Assembly (NCBI RefSeq): GCF_001591445.1
Contig: NZ_BCUX01000005.1
Coordinates: 124,001-188,000, forward strand
Origin: Neobacillus drentensis NBRC 102427
Lineage (GTDB): Bacteria; Bacillota; Bacilli; Bacillales; Cytobacillaceae
Direction: 5' to 3'
Length of the DNA stretch: 64,000 bases
How positions within the stretch are numbered: position 1 is the stretch's first letter; each line of letters starts with the position of its first letter. A program made the position numbers and the translations under genes. The notes under the pieces are model-generated. The model searched no databases, was not told the DNA's origin, and was given only the letters and a program-made list of their open reading frames with translations. Below, piece after piece: positions 54,756-63,028 of the stretch.

Positions 54756-54941
54756 TTAACTTAATTTTTTCCCATACTCCTGAAGTTGTTCTCCTACTGT
54801 ACAATTGGAAATGCAAAACCGGTGCGCAGCTCTCCGCCCGCCTTCTTTTTTCAAATGCTGGTGTAAAAAGCAGCCTTTACAATATTGAATCATTAATGAT
54901 TCTACATGACCCAGCAATTCCTTCCTGTTTAATTCCTTCAC
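54756..54941 (-). CDS. ypeQ: Zinc-finger domain protein (YpeQ-like)
   Basis: A 61-residue protein with C-x2-C-x3-H-type spacing (YCKGCFLHQH) and a second Cys pair (FCISNC), the zf-C2HCIx2C arrangement seen in B. subtilis YpeQ. A structural zinc site is probable; the role is unknown. The start is GTG at 54941. It follows ypeP by 20 bases, the B. subtilis order. Confidence 0.75.
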   Translation of the reverse strand: MKELNRKELLGHVESLMIQYCKGCFLHQHLKKEGGRRAAHRFCISNCTVGEQLQEYGKKLS

Positions 54942-54961
54942 TGGAGTCTCACACCCATTTC

Positions 54962-55672
54962 TTAAAGAATCAATGTTTTTGCAAATATTTCTTTTCCCTC
55001 TAATGCTTGTGTTGCTAATTTATCTGCTTCTTTATTGTCTTTTCTAGAAATGGACGTATATTTAGGTACTAGCCCAAGGGTTTTGATTTTCCCTTCAATT
55101 CTGTCAAGCCAGCTATTAAGTGTATCCTCATAGCACGGCCATTCCCCTTCAAGTTGTTTTAGCACCACTTGTGAGTCGCCCTTAAATTCACAAGATAAAT
55201 GATGAACTCCCAAATCTTCTAAAATATTTAGCGCATAATAAAAAGCAGCATATTCTGCTTCATTGTTTGTCTCCAATTCATCAATCCGTTCATTGGCTCG
55301 GATCCGATATTTCTTCTTCCCTTGTTTAAAAAAGATGACCGCTCCCAGACCAGCCTGATTAGTTTCCTTTTGAAATCCTCCATCAAAGTACACGGTTATT
55401 TCATGTGGGTCTTCTTCAATTTCGGTCAGCAATTTTTTCAATTCTTTTAAGATCCAGGATGTTTCCTTTTCATCATAAAAAAACAAATCTGATACTTTCC
55501 CAGTCATTTCAAGCTCTTCGCCAATTTGTATAGCCGTTTCACCTGAGACCCATTCAGAGGAAAACTGTACCTTTTCATTACTTTTTAATTTATACATCCA
55601 TTCTAACCGATATTTCAATGTCCTCAACCTCTCGTAAAAGTATTCAGGTGGCATTTTCAAAACAATATCCAT
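54962..55672 (-). CDS. ypeP: RNase H-like protein YpeP
   Basis: A 236-residue protein. Residues 1-90 are an extra N-terminal region. The C-terminal RNase HI-like domain has the four acidic active-site positions in order: VYFDGGF, NNEAEYAAF, KGDSQVVL and NKEADKL. The acidic set looks complete, so activity is possible, although B. subtilis YpeP has been reported as weak or inactive. The start is uncertain because no good ribosome site precedes ATG 55672. Confidence 0.82.
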   Translation of the reverse strand: MDIVLKMPPEYFYERLRTLKYRLEWMYKLKSNEKVQFSSEWVSGETAIQIGEELEMTGKVSDLFFYDEKETSWILKELKKLLTEIEEDPHEITVYFDGGFQKETNQAGLGAVIFFKQGKKKYRIRANERIDELETNNEAEYAAFYYALNILEDLGVHHLSCEFKGDSQVVLKQLEGEWPCYEDTLNSWLDRIEGKIKTLGLVPKYTSISRKDNKEADKLATQALEGKEIFAKTLIL

Positions 55673-55819
55673 CTGGCAGAAATGACCACATCATTCTACC
55701 CTATTCTAATCTATATACTTATCATACCCACTTCTTCATAGTAGTTATAAGAATAAATATTTTTTGCCTTAAAAGAAATATGATAAACTTTCAATAATAC
55801 GCTTATGGAGGATACAGAA

Positions 55820-56227
55820 TTGATTGAGGTTTATATTGACGGGGCTAGTGCTGGCAATCCCGGACCAAGCGGGGCAGGGATATTTATCAAAGGAAATGGC
55901 ATTACAGAAAAATATTCCATTCCCTTAGGAATCATGTCAAATCACGAAGCAGAATATCATGCATTTATTAAAGCTTTGGAGATTTGTTTAGAAAAAGGAT
56001 ATCGGGATAGTGTCTTATCTTTCCGAACTGACTCCGAATTAGTAAACAGGGCGGTCGAAAAAGAATTTGTAAAAAACAGGTTATACGCACCATTACTTGA
56101 ACAGGCCTTACACTTCTCAAAACAGTTCACCTTGTTTTTTATGAAATGGATTCCAAGCGCTGAAAATAAAGTCGCCGATGAATTGGCTAGACAAGGCATT
56201 CGAAAAAACAACCCCGAGGAGCAATGA
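55820..56227 (+). CDS. RNase HI family protein (YpdQ-like)
   Basis: A 135-residue RNase H domain with the acidic tetrad: YIDGASAGNPGPSG, SNHEAEYHAF, RTDSELVN and NKVADELARQG. It would cut the RNA strand of RNA-DNA hybrids. The TTG at 55820 is chosen because GGAGG lies eight bases upstream; the in-frame ATG at 55805 overlaps the ribosome site. It is separate from the YpeP gene and divergent from it, as in B. subtilis where both RNase H-like genes are close. Confidence 0.87.
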   Translation: MIEVYIDGASAGNPGPSGAGIFIKGNGITEKYSIPLGIMSNHEAEYHAFIKALEICLEKGYRDSVLSFRTDSELVNRAVEKEFVKNRLYAPLLEQALHFSKQFTLFFMKWIPSAENKVADELARQGIRKNNPEEQ

Positions 56228-56233
56228 TACTTT

Positions 56234-57163
56234 ATGAAAAAACCTTTAGTTGCTGATGTAAGTTTGCTTCTGGTGACAATCATCTGGGGTACTACTTTTG
56301 TATTAGTTCAAAATGCGATTGACTTTCTTGAACCGTTTTCGTTTAACAGCATTCGCTTTCTTGCTGCAGCGATATTATTGATTTTCTGTCTTGTGATATT
56401 TGAAAAAAAACAACTAAAAAAATTGGATACAAAGCTACTTTTTTCAGGAGTATTTATTGGATTTTGGCTTTTTCTTGGTTATGCCACCCAAACAATCGGT
56501 CTTTTATATACCACTTCTTCCAAAGCTGGCTTTATTACAGGTTTAAACGTAGTCCTAGTTCCGATATTTTCAATGATGTTATTAAAACAGTTTCCGAACA
56601 GGAATGCAGTATTGGGTGTATTAACGGCGACCATCGGTTTATTCCTGCTGACAATGACAGATGTCAATTCATTAAATCGAGGAGATGGCTTTATTTTCAT
56701 TTGTGCCATTAGTTTCGCTCTGCAGATTATCTATACTGGTAAGTTTAGTAATAAATATCCGACTCTGCTGTTAACTGTCATTCAAATTTCGACTGTTGCT
56801 GTCTTATCATTTTTTTGTTCGTTCCTGTTTGAAGATTGGAAAAAATCTTTTAATCCTGGGATTCTGCTTAAGCAAGATGTTCTGATCGCCCTGATCATCA
56901 CAAGTATATTTGCAACTGCGCTGGCATTTATGATTCAAACAAATTTTCAAAAATATACATCAGCCACACGTGTGGCGTTAATTTTTGCAATGGAACCGGT
57001 ATTTGCAGCAATTACAGGTTATTACTGGGCAAATGAACGACTTTCATATAGTGCGCTAATTGGCTGCTGCCTCATTTTTGCGGGAATGATCTTTGCCGAG
57101 ATGCCAGCAACCAAAATCCCATTACTAAGAAAAAACAAATCCTTGGAGGATAAGGTCTCTTAG
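56234..57163 (+). CDS. DMT superfamily transporter (EamA)
   Basis: A 309-residue membrane protein with about ten helices in two EamA repeats (WGTTFVLVQNAIDFLEPF and AMEPVFAAITGYYWANE as matching repeat ends). Family knowledge: drug/metabolite exporters for amino acids or other small molecules; the substrate cannot be told here. It starts six bases after the RNase H gene stop, so the two are cotranscribed, with GAGGAG before ATG. Confidence 0.92.
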   Translation: MKKPLVADVSLLLVTIIWGTTFVLVQNAIDFLEPFSFNSIRFLAAAILLIFCLVIFEKKQLKKLDTKLLFSGVFIGFWLFLGYATQTIGLLYTTSSKAGFITGLNVVLVPIFSMMLLKQFPNRNAVLGVLTATIGLFLLTMTDVNSLNRGDGFIFICAISFALQIIYTGKFSNKYPTLLLTVIQISTVAVLSFFCSFLFEDWKKSFNPGILLKQDVLIALIITSIFATALAFMIQTNFQKYTSATRVALIFAMEPVFAAITGYYWANERLSYSALIGCCLIFAGMIFAEMPATKIPLLRKNKSLEDKVS

Positions 57164-57164
57164 A

Positions 57165-57194
57165 AAAAACTCCCTTACGCGAAAGGGAGTTTTT
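57165..57194. terminator. Bidirectional terminator
   Basis: AAAAACTCCCTT/AAGGGAGTTTTT perfect 12-bp stem between the convergent transporter gene and the gene at 57200. Confidence 0.92.
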
Positions 57195-57199
57195 CATGG

Positions 57200-57469
57200 T
57201 TATATCACTAATAGTTCCTTTTCTTTTACGAATCTAATCGCATCTTTCCTTGTGTTAATCTTATTCGAAATTAATGTTTCCAGCAATGAGACATAAAAAC
57301 TGCCATCAAAACTTTTTTGTGCTTTTAATGTTAGCTCAATGGCAGTATTAATCATTTCATCGGAAGCATTGGTATAGTGTTTCCCAAAGAAAATAAAGCC
57401 AATTGCATCCTCTTGAAATTGAAATCCTTTTCCTTCCAAGTGTTGCAAATAATTTTCGACTGTACCCAC
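57200..57469 (-). CDS. Conserved small protein (possibly DUF6123)
   Basis: An 89-residue soluble helical protein, GTVENYLQHLEGKGFQFQ and on, containing IGFIFFGKHYTNASDEMI. From memory it resembles a small Bacillaceae family (DUF6123), but I am not sure. GTG start after GGCGAG. Its function is unknown. Confidence 0.6.
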   Translation of the reverse strand: MGTVENYLQHLEGKGFQFQEDAIGFIFFGKHYTNASDEMINTAIELTLKAQKSFDGSFYVSLLETLISNKINTRKDAIRFVKEKELLVI

Positions 57470-57509
57470 TTACTCGCCATCCCTCTCCCATCAAACTGTG
57501 AATATCCCT

Positions 57510-58001
57510 TTAGAATCTTATCTTAAATTTTGATAATTTTCTATTCTTTTTTGTACATAAGTGACCGATGACCCCCACTAAAACACCCAGAATGGCTCCT
57601 CCAACAACTTCTTCAGGCTGATGGCCTAACATCTCTTTTAGCTTTTTTGGTGAGTCTTGTTTAAATTCAACACTCTCCTCTTTATGAATTTTTTCAATAA
57701 ATTCATTCATTGAATTTACCTTTAAGGTGAGTTCGCCTGTTTGCCTTCTTACCCCTTGCGCATCATACATGACTATTAATCCATAGATGAGGGAAAGGGC
57801 AAAATCAAAGGTTGGCAGTCCTCTCTGCATCGCAATGTATGTTGTTAAGGTCGAAACGCCGGCAGAATGCGAGCTGGGCATGCCTCCGGTACCAAAAAAC
57901 AGCTCTGGTCGCCATTCCTTTTTTTTATAAAAGTGAATTGGAATTTTCATTCCTTGGGCTAGTCCCATGCTGAAAAGTGCTAAATAAATCCCTTTGTTCA
58001 T
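57510..58001 (-). CDS. Divergent PAP2 family membrane protein (YuiD-like)
   Basis: A 163-residue membrane protein of the DUF212/divergent PAP2 family. The phosphatase-like motif is GGMPSSHSAGVSTLT with KxxxxxxRP-like residues degenerate; VMYDAQGVRRQ and LGHQPEEVVGGAILG are typical. The start MNKGIYLALFSMG at 58001 follows AGGGGTGAT; upstream in-frame codons are rejected. Function in Bacillus is unknown; related plant-type proteins handle lipid phosphates. Confidence 0.88.
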   Translation of the reverse strand: MNKGIYLALFSMGLAQGMKIPIHFYKKKEWRPELFFGTGGMPSSHSAGVSTLTTYIAMQRGLPTFDFALSLIYGLIVMYDAQGVRRQTGELTLKVNSMNEFIEKIHKEESVEFKQDSPKKLKEMLGHQPEEVVGGAILGVLVGVIGHLCTKKNRKLSKFKIRF

Positions 58002-58082
58002 TAAATCACCCCTGCTATTATTGTTCGAAAGTCCGAGTTTTATTATTCTGTATGGAAATACTAATAAAAGTGGGAGGTGAAC

Positions 58083-58223
58083 ATGATGGGTAAAAATGGG
58101 CAAGCAAATCGAGGCGTAAAAGCCCCTGGAGTTAATCCTCAAGGATATGGGCAAGATGCCGAGTTCGCTGAAGAACCAAAGAGTAAGCTAGAAAATGCGG
58201 CTAAGAAAAAGAATACAAAATAA
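58083..58223 (+). CDS. sspL: Small acid-soluble spore protein, SspL-like
   Basis: A 46-residue protein (MMGKNGQANRGVKAPGVNPQ), hydrophilic and lysine-rich, ending KSKLENAAKKKNTK, which resembles the C-terminus of B. subtilis SspL. The middle reads GQDAEFAEEP, a module also found in SspO. GGAGGTGA lies just before the ATG at 58083; ATG 58086 is an alternative. Such minor SASPs are made in the forespore under sigma-G, which would fit the spore genes that follow. Confidence 0.75.
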   Translation: MMGKNGQANRGVKAPGVNPQGYGQDAEFAEEPKSKLENAAKKKNTK

Positions 58224-58229
58224 TCCCGG

Positions 58230-58275
58230 AAACATGAAACTGACTGCCCCTATTGTGACAGTCAGTTTCATGTTT
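58230..58275. terminator. Strong bidirectional terminator
   Basis: A 17-bp perfect stem, AAACATGAAACTGACTG and its complement, with a 12-base loop, between sspL and the convergent YheC/YheD gene; it overlaps the last codons of that gene (stop at 58268-58270). Confidence 0.93.
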
Positions 58276-59299
58276 TATGAGCAGTATCAGCCAGGTAGGC
58301 ACAATAAGGAATTAGCCGTCTAGCCACTTCAAATTCCCTGTGTTTACAACCCGGTCTCCAGTTCACTTCAAATATCCGGAAATTTTGCTGTGAATCGATT
58401 CCAACATCAATCCCAAGTTCATCGAAGGAATGTTCATATAATGTGTCTAAATGGGCAGAAATTGTCAGTGCAAATTTCTCCAAGTCTGTTTTTATTCGTT
58501 CGGACTCTTCCCCAAATTCATCTAAAAGAAAAGGTTCTAAGTCGCCGCGGTACCCTCCGCTGCTAATATTGCTAATCAATTTGGTGTTACCACTAACCCG
58601 TGGATAAATCAATGTGATTTCCCATAAACCCTGTCTATTTTTTTGAACATGTAAGCGAAAGTCATAGGTTAATCCCGCTTTTGTTTTACATTCAATAAAC
58701 GGCTGAAGCAAATATTTCTGCTCTAGGACTAACCTTTCAATTAGAACCTCCATTTCCTTGGTGTTAAACAGTTGAACATTTGGGCCGTCCGTTAATTTAT
58801 ACGTTTGCATGTCATTAAGTTTTTCGATAAATAATATTTTTTTGCCTTGATTTCCATTTACAGGTTTTATAACGGCACGAGAATGCATCTGAAGAAAAGA
58901 GTTAAACACTTGTGGATTACTTAATCTTACGGAAGGAATCAAATAACTGGAGAATTCGTGCGCTTTAAGTAGTTTTTTATATACTTTAAACTTATTTCCA
59001 ACAGGATAACTTGTGAATAGTGAATATTCCTTTAGTTTTTTCAAAATAGCCGATTGCCTTTCCGTCTTAGGGTTGCAACTGTTAATGATGACTGCTGGAA
59101 AGTCCATTACTGTTTGTACCCATTCCCCCTGTTGATAGATCCACCCATTAATTTTCATAAGATTAAAATCAACATTGTTGAACGAAAAGTAAAAAAAAGG
59201 AATTCCCTCCATTTTTGCAACAGCAGCAAAAGGATATGCTTTTTTAACTTCTTGCGGATTTTTTCGATTATGAAGCATGCCAATTGACTTCAAAATCAT
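58268..59299 (-). CDS. YheC/YheD family ATP-grasp spore coat protein
   Basis: A 343-residue ATP-grasp-fold protein of the YheCD family. Typical segments are SIGMLHNRKNP, VIKPVNGNQGKKILFIEK (nucleotide loop), YDFRLHVQKNR, SSGGYRGDLEPFL and the metal-binding IFEVNWRPGCKHREF. Family knowledge: YheC and YheD associate with the developing spore coat; enzymatic function is unproven. GTG and TTG alternatives flank the ATG at 59299. It is the downstream member of a three-gene run. Confidence 0.82.
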   Translation of the reverse strand: MILKSIGMLHNRKNPQEVKKAYPFAAVAKMEGIPFFYFSFNNVDFNLMKINGWIYQQGEWVQTVMDFPAVIINSCNPKTERQSAILKKLKEYSLFTSYPVGNKFKVYKKLLKAHEFSSYLIPSVRLSNPQVFNSFLQMHSRAVIKPVNGNQGKKILFIEKLNDMQTYKLTDGPNVQLFNTKEMEVLIERLVLEQKYLLQPFIECKTKAGLTYDFRLHVQKNRQGLWEITLIYPRVSGNTKLISNISSGGYRGDLEPFLLDEFGEESERIKTDLEKFALTISAHLDTLYEHSFDELGIDVGIDSQQNFRIFEVNWRPGCKHREFEVARRLIPYCAYLADTAHKT

Positions 59300-59306
59300 C
59301 ACATCC

Positions 59307-60533
59307 TTAAAGTGGATCTAAATAAAACTTGATTTCTTTTGATGCTGACAGGGCAATCTCCTTCGCTTGTTCAGGGTTATCAGCAGTCGCAATTACATAG
59401 GCATAGCGATCACCTAGTGAATATGGTTTTGTTAAGATGGCACCTTTTCTTGGCTTTACATAAACTTCCTTAACACCATCATAATTAGAAGCTTTATTTT
59501 TGCCGGTCACTTTTACGAGTATGCCGCGTGAATTAATAGTAAGATATTTTGCATAAACATGTGTTTTTTTAGTTACTTCTAGGATCGGGTCTTGCCCTAG
59601 GTAGAGTTTAAGTGTTTCTTTCACTAAATTGATTCCGGTTCCCTCTAGAATAATTCTATTCATCGCCCCCCCTGACATACGAGGATTAATTTCGATTAAC
59701 TTCCACTTTCCATCAATGAGCCTCATTTCTAAATGACATGTTCCATTTTCCAATTCCAGCGCTTGAATAATACTTTCAACCGCGCTTTGTAATTCCTCAA
59801 AAGTCACTTGATCTAGTTGGGCTGGATAACAATACCCAGTAATGATAAAACGATCACCATTTGATACCTCCTGTTCAATTACTGCCACCATCGAAATCTG
59901 CCCATCCTTAGCGATGACTTCAATTAAGTATTGCGTTCCAAACAAATATTCTTCAATTAATACCGGGCTGGAAGGGAATTTTTTATTTAAATATTCTAAA
60001 CCTTCTTTTAGCTCTGAGATGGTTTCAACTAGTAAAACATCCTTTGACCCGTTGGATACTGGATACTTTAATATAAGTGGTAAATGCTGCTGATTCCCCT
60101 CGGCAAATTGCTGAATAGACAATTGTTCTCCCTGAAAGATAGTAAATTTTGGTGATACAGGCAGCGTTTTAAGATGTTCACGAAAACGTGTTTTCTCCTC
60201 CATGATTGCCAAAGCATCCTTGGACACAGGAAAAAGTCCTAACTCTTCAGAGATTCGTGCCGCATAAGAAACATAAGGGTCTATAAAACTAATAACTGCA
60301 CAGATTTGTTTTCGATCATCTTCGAGATTTTTGAGGATTGAAAAAACAATCTCTTTTTCAAATAAATTATCTACATACACCATCCGATCCACTTCAGGAA
60401 ATTCATCTATTTGTTTGACAAATTCTCTTCTATTCGTTAATAGAACTGTATAATAACCCATAGTTTTTGATGTACCGAGGGCTTCTCTGCTTGTTCCTGA
60501 TTTGTTACTTCCAACAAAGACAATTGTTTGCAT
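59307..60533 (-). CDS. ATP-grasp ligase in the spore cluster
   Basis: A 408-residue ATP-grasp enzyme of the carboxylate-amine/thiol ligase group. A Rossmann-like N-terminus (MQTIVFVGSNKSGTSREAL) is followed by the central ATP-grasp domain (LILKYPVSNGSKDVLLVE, IEEYLFGTQYLIEVIAKDG) with the metal site IEINPRMSGGAMN, then a C-terminal small domain (VTGKNKASNYDGV, KPRKGAILTKPYSLGDRYA). It would couple an acid and an amine with ATP; the substrates are unknown. Flanked on both sides by YheC/YheD genes. Confidence 0.86.
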   Translation of the reverse strand: MQTIVFVGSNKSGTSREALGTSKTMGYYTVLLTNRREFVKQIDEFPEVDRMVYVDNLFEKEIVFSILKNLEDDRKQICAVISFIDPYVSYAARISEELGLFPVSKDALAIMEEKTRFREHLKTLPVSPKFTIFQGEQLSIQQFAEGNQQHLPLILKYPVSNGSKDVLLVETISELKEGLEYLNKKFPSSPVLIEEYLFGTQYLIEVIAKDGQISMVAVIEQEVSNGDRFIITGYCYPAQLDQVTFEELQSAVESIIQALELENGTCHLEMRLIDGKWKLIEINPRMSGGAMNRIILEGTGINLVKETLKLYLGQDPILEVTKKTHVYAKYLTINSRGILVKVTGKNKASNYDGVKEVYVKPRKGAILTKPYSLGDRYAYVIATADNPEQAKEIALSASKEIKFYLDPL

Positions 60534-60557
60534 ATCAACCTACTTCCTCTGTGTTTT

Positions 60558-61643
60558 TTATTGGCTGGTTCTTTTAGTTAATAAGTACTTTCCATAGCTT
60601 ATTGGAGTAATGTAGGTATCTCGCCATGTTTCGAACATTAATGCATGACGAAAGGTTAACCTTAAATCTCTAGCATTACATTCAATAAACATGGGAAGAC
60701 CATCCTTTGTAATCCCGACATCAAGTCCAATATCTGCTAGGTTTTCAATTTGATTACTCAGTTGCTTGGCAACCTTCAAGGATAGTTCTTCCACGTCAGC
60801 CACTACTCGTTTATCATCCAAGTCGGGAAGGTTTCTTAGAATATCTTCAAAGGCAAAACAGATACCGCCTTGAGCAGCATTTGTAACAATGCTGCCTGTT
60901 TTAGCTACTTTCCCCACCATCCCGGTCACTTGCCATGTGCCATTCCCATTTCGTTGGACGGATACCCGAAGGTCAAATGGATTATTATTATATTCTGCAA
61001 GTCGAATTCTCGATTGGATAATATAAATCCCGCTCGTTACCAAAGAATCTATTTTCAATGGTAACCGGTCTACAAGGATGATTTCTTCCTGCCACCTATC
61101 TTTTTGCGGATAGGTCAGCAACCACTCTGAATCGTTAAGGCGCGTTGCTTTCATGTTACGTCTTCCAAATGTACCACTGCTCGGTTTGATTATTAATTCC
61201 CTGTGTTTTCCCATCATTTCAAACATATTACTTTGATTAAATTGGACCGTATCAGGGAGATGTGCTCTTAGGTCTTCACTTTCCGCTAATAGTTTATGAA
61301 TTTTGTATTTCCCATACTGATTCCATTCATTAAAAAATATTATGCCTTCTGCTTGTAAACTTTTAAGCTGTTTCTTGGCTGCTGAGCTACATTGATACCC
61401 TCTGTTATGAATAACGAAAGGTTTAGGAATAGTATTTTTCTGATACTTACCGTTTCTATTCATCACATAACCCGTTGTCTCAGATAAACCGGGCTGCAAA
61501 TCCTCCAACCGAAGATAAACTGGAATGAGATTATTTATCTTACCCGCTTCCTCATAGAAAGCAAGGACTTGTGACTGTTTACCGTTCACAATTTCTCGAT
61601 ATAATTGCGAACCGATGATAATTCCAATATACTCCTGTTTCAA
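60558..61643 (-). CDS. YheC/YheD family ATP-grasp spore coat protein (second)
   Basis: A 361-residue YheCD-family protein with KPSSGTFGRRNMKATRL, QSRIRLAEYNNNPFDLRVSV, GSIVTNAAQGG and MFIECNARDLRLTF. Compared with the first family member the metal motif reads ECNARD. TTG start at 61643 follows GGGGAAATAGC. It is the first gene of the run that continues into the ligase and the second YheCD protein. Coat localisation is inferred from the family. Confidence 0.82.
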   Translation of the reverse strand: MKQEYIGIIIGSQLYREIVNGKQSQVLAFYEEAGKINNLIPVYLRLEDLQPGLSETTGYVMNRNGKYQKNTIPKPFVIHNRGYQCSSAAKKQLKSLQAEGIIFFNEWNQYGKYKIHKLLAESEDLRAHLPDTVQFNQSNMFEMMGKHRELIIKPSSGTFGRRNMKATRLNDSEWLLTYPQKDRWQEEIILVDRLPLKIDSLVTSGIYIIQSRIRLAEYNNNPFDLRVSVQRNGNGTWQVTGMVGKVAKTGSIVTNAAQGGICFAFEDILRNLPDLDDKRVVADVEELSLKVAKQLSNQIENLADIGLDVGITKDGLPMFIECNARDLRLTFRHALMFETWRDTYITPISYGKYLLTKRTSQ

Positions 61644-61817
61644 GCTATTTCCCCGCCTTATGAATAGGGTTTACGTTCAGGTGACCTCAACAAACCGCTT
61701 CTTACTATTAAATGCAAGGGTTATAGATTTGGAGAGATAAAAACTCCAATTTTTTTGAAACATTCATAAAATAATCGAATACACTAAGTTACATTACTTT
61801 AAGAGGTGTTATGTATA

Positions 61818-62987
61818 ATGAGAATTAAACCAAAAGTGGCCATCATAACCCCTGGTTCCTTCCCCATTCCATCATCTCGTTCAAGTTCCGTTGAAACAGT
61901 TATCGAGATGCAAACAAACATTCTCCAAAACGATATTCAATTCACTGTCTTTGGGAAAAAGACAAAAGATCTCCCTTCCGTTGAAAAACAAGGAAATATT
62001 TCTTATGTCAGGGTTACTTATCGACATTGGACAAGGTACCTCTCTAATGTCATGACAAAACTGTCAAAACTCAATCCCGATATCATCCAAATAGAAAATC
62101 GCCCAAAATATATTCCCCTCATTCGGCACAGGTTTCAAAATGCACTGATTTTCTTATCACTGCACTCGACCATGTTTATTTCTAAAGCACATATTGAAAA
62201 GGAAGCGTTAATTAGAAATCTCCATCAAGCTGATAAAATTATTGTCAACAGCCATTTTCTTAAAGATTATTTAATAAAACTAACAGATTGTGATGCAAAT
62301 AAAGTCATTGTCAATTATTTAGGGGTGGATACCACTCAATTCCAATCGAAATGGTCATTAAATCAGATAAGTAATAAAGAAAAGTTTATTAAACAAATGA
62401 ACCTTGAAGGGAGGAAAATCATCTTATTTGTCGGACGCTTAAGAAAAATAAAGGGAATTCATATAATACTGCAGGCTATGCCTTCAATTATCCAAGCGGT
62501 GCCTAACACCTTATTACTTATTGCCGGCAGTGCGTTTTATGGTTCAGAAAGAAGAACCAGCTATGTTGACAAATTATTTACATTAGCAAAGAATTTTCCG
62601 GAGCACGTCCGGTTTGTTTCGTTTATCTCACATGAGGAAATCCACCATTGGTTTAAGGCAGCAGATCTTGTTTTAGTCCCTTCAATTGGACATGAAGCAT
62701 TCGGATTAGTGAATGTGGAAGCAATGGCATGTGGTGTTCCCGTTATCGCAACAAAAATTGGGGGAATGCCGGAGGTTATTGAACATGGGAGAACGGGGTA
62801 TTTGATAAATCTACAAAATATTGAAGTGGAGCTATCCACTTGTGTAATTCAGCTCTTAAACAATCCTAAAAAAGTGGAATTATTAGGTCTTAACAGTGTT
62901 GAACGAGTGATGGAACATTTCACTTGGGAGAAGAGTTCTAACCGTATCCTTCAATTGTATATCGAAATGATAACTGATAAAAAATAG
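61818..62987 (+). CDS. Glycosyltransferase family 4, CotSA-like
   Basis: A 389-residue GT-B glycosyltransferase. It begins MRIKPKVAIITPGSFPIPSS and carries FVGRLRKIKGIH, GSAFYGSERRT and the nucleotide-sugar site VPSIGHEAFGLVNVEAMACG-type EAFGLVNVEAMA. It resembles spore coat protein SA (CotSA) from B. subtilis. ATG 61818 follows AAGAGGTG. It is convergent with the partial YheCD gene and divergent from the run before it. A possible sigma-E-like -10 (AATACACT) lies upstream, weak evidence. Confidence 0.85.
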   Translation: MRIKPKVAIITPGSFPIPSSRSSSVETVIEMQTNILQNDIQFTVFGKKTKDLPSVEKQGNISYVRVTYRHWTRYLSNVMTKLSKLNPDIIQIENRPKYIPLIRHRFQNALIFLSLHSTMFISKAHIEKEALIRNLHQADKIIVNSHFLKDYLIKLTDCDANKVIVNYLGVDTTQFQSKWSLNQISNKEKFIKQMNLEGRKIILFVGRLRKIKGIHIILQAMPSIIQAVPNTLLLIAGSAFYGSERRTSYVDKLFTLAKNFPEHVRFVSFISHEEIHHWFKAADLVLVPSIGHEAFGLVNVEAMACGVPVIATKIGGMPEVIEHGRTGYLINLQNIEVELSTCVIQLLNNPKKVELLGLNSVERVMEHFTWEKSSNRILQLYIEMITDKK

Positions 62988-62988
62988 A

Positions 62989-63019
62989 ACGTCCCTTTAA
63001 GGAATAGTTCCTAAAGGGA
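62989..63019. terminator. Hairpin between convergent genes
   Basis: GTCCCTTTAAGGAA and TTCCTAAAGGGAC pair with one bulge. There is little T tract on either side, so terminator function is likely but not classical. Confidence 0.55.
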
Positions 63020-63028
63020 CATTCCTAA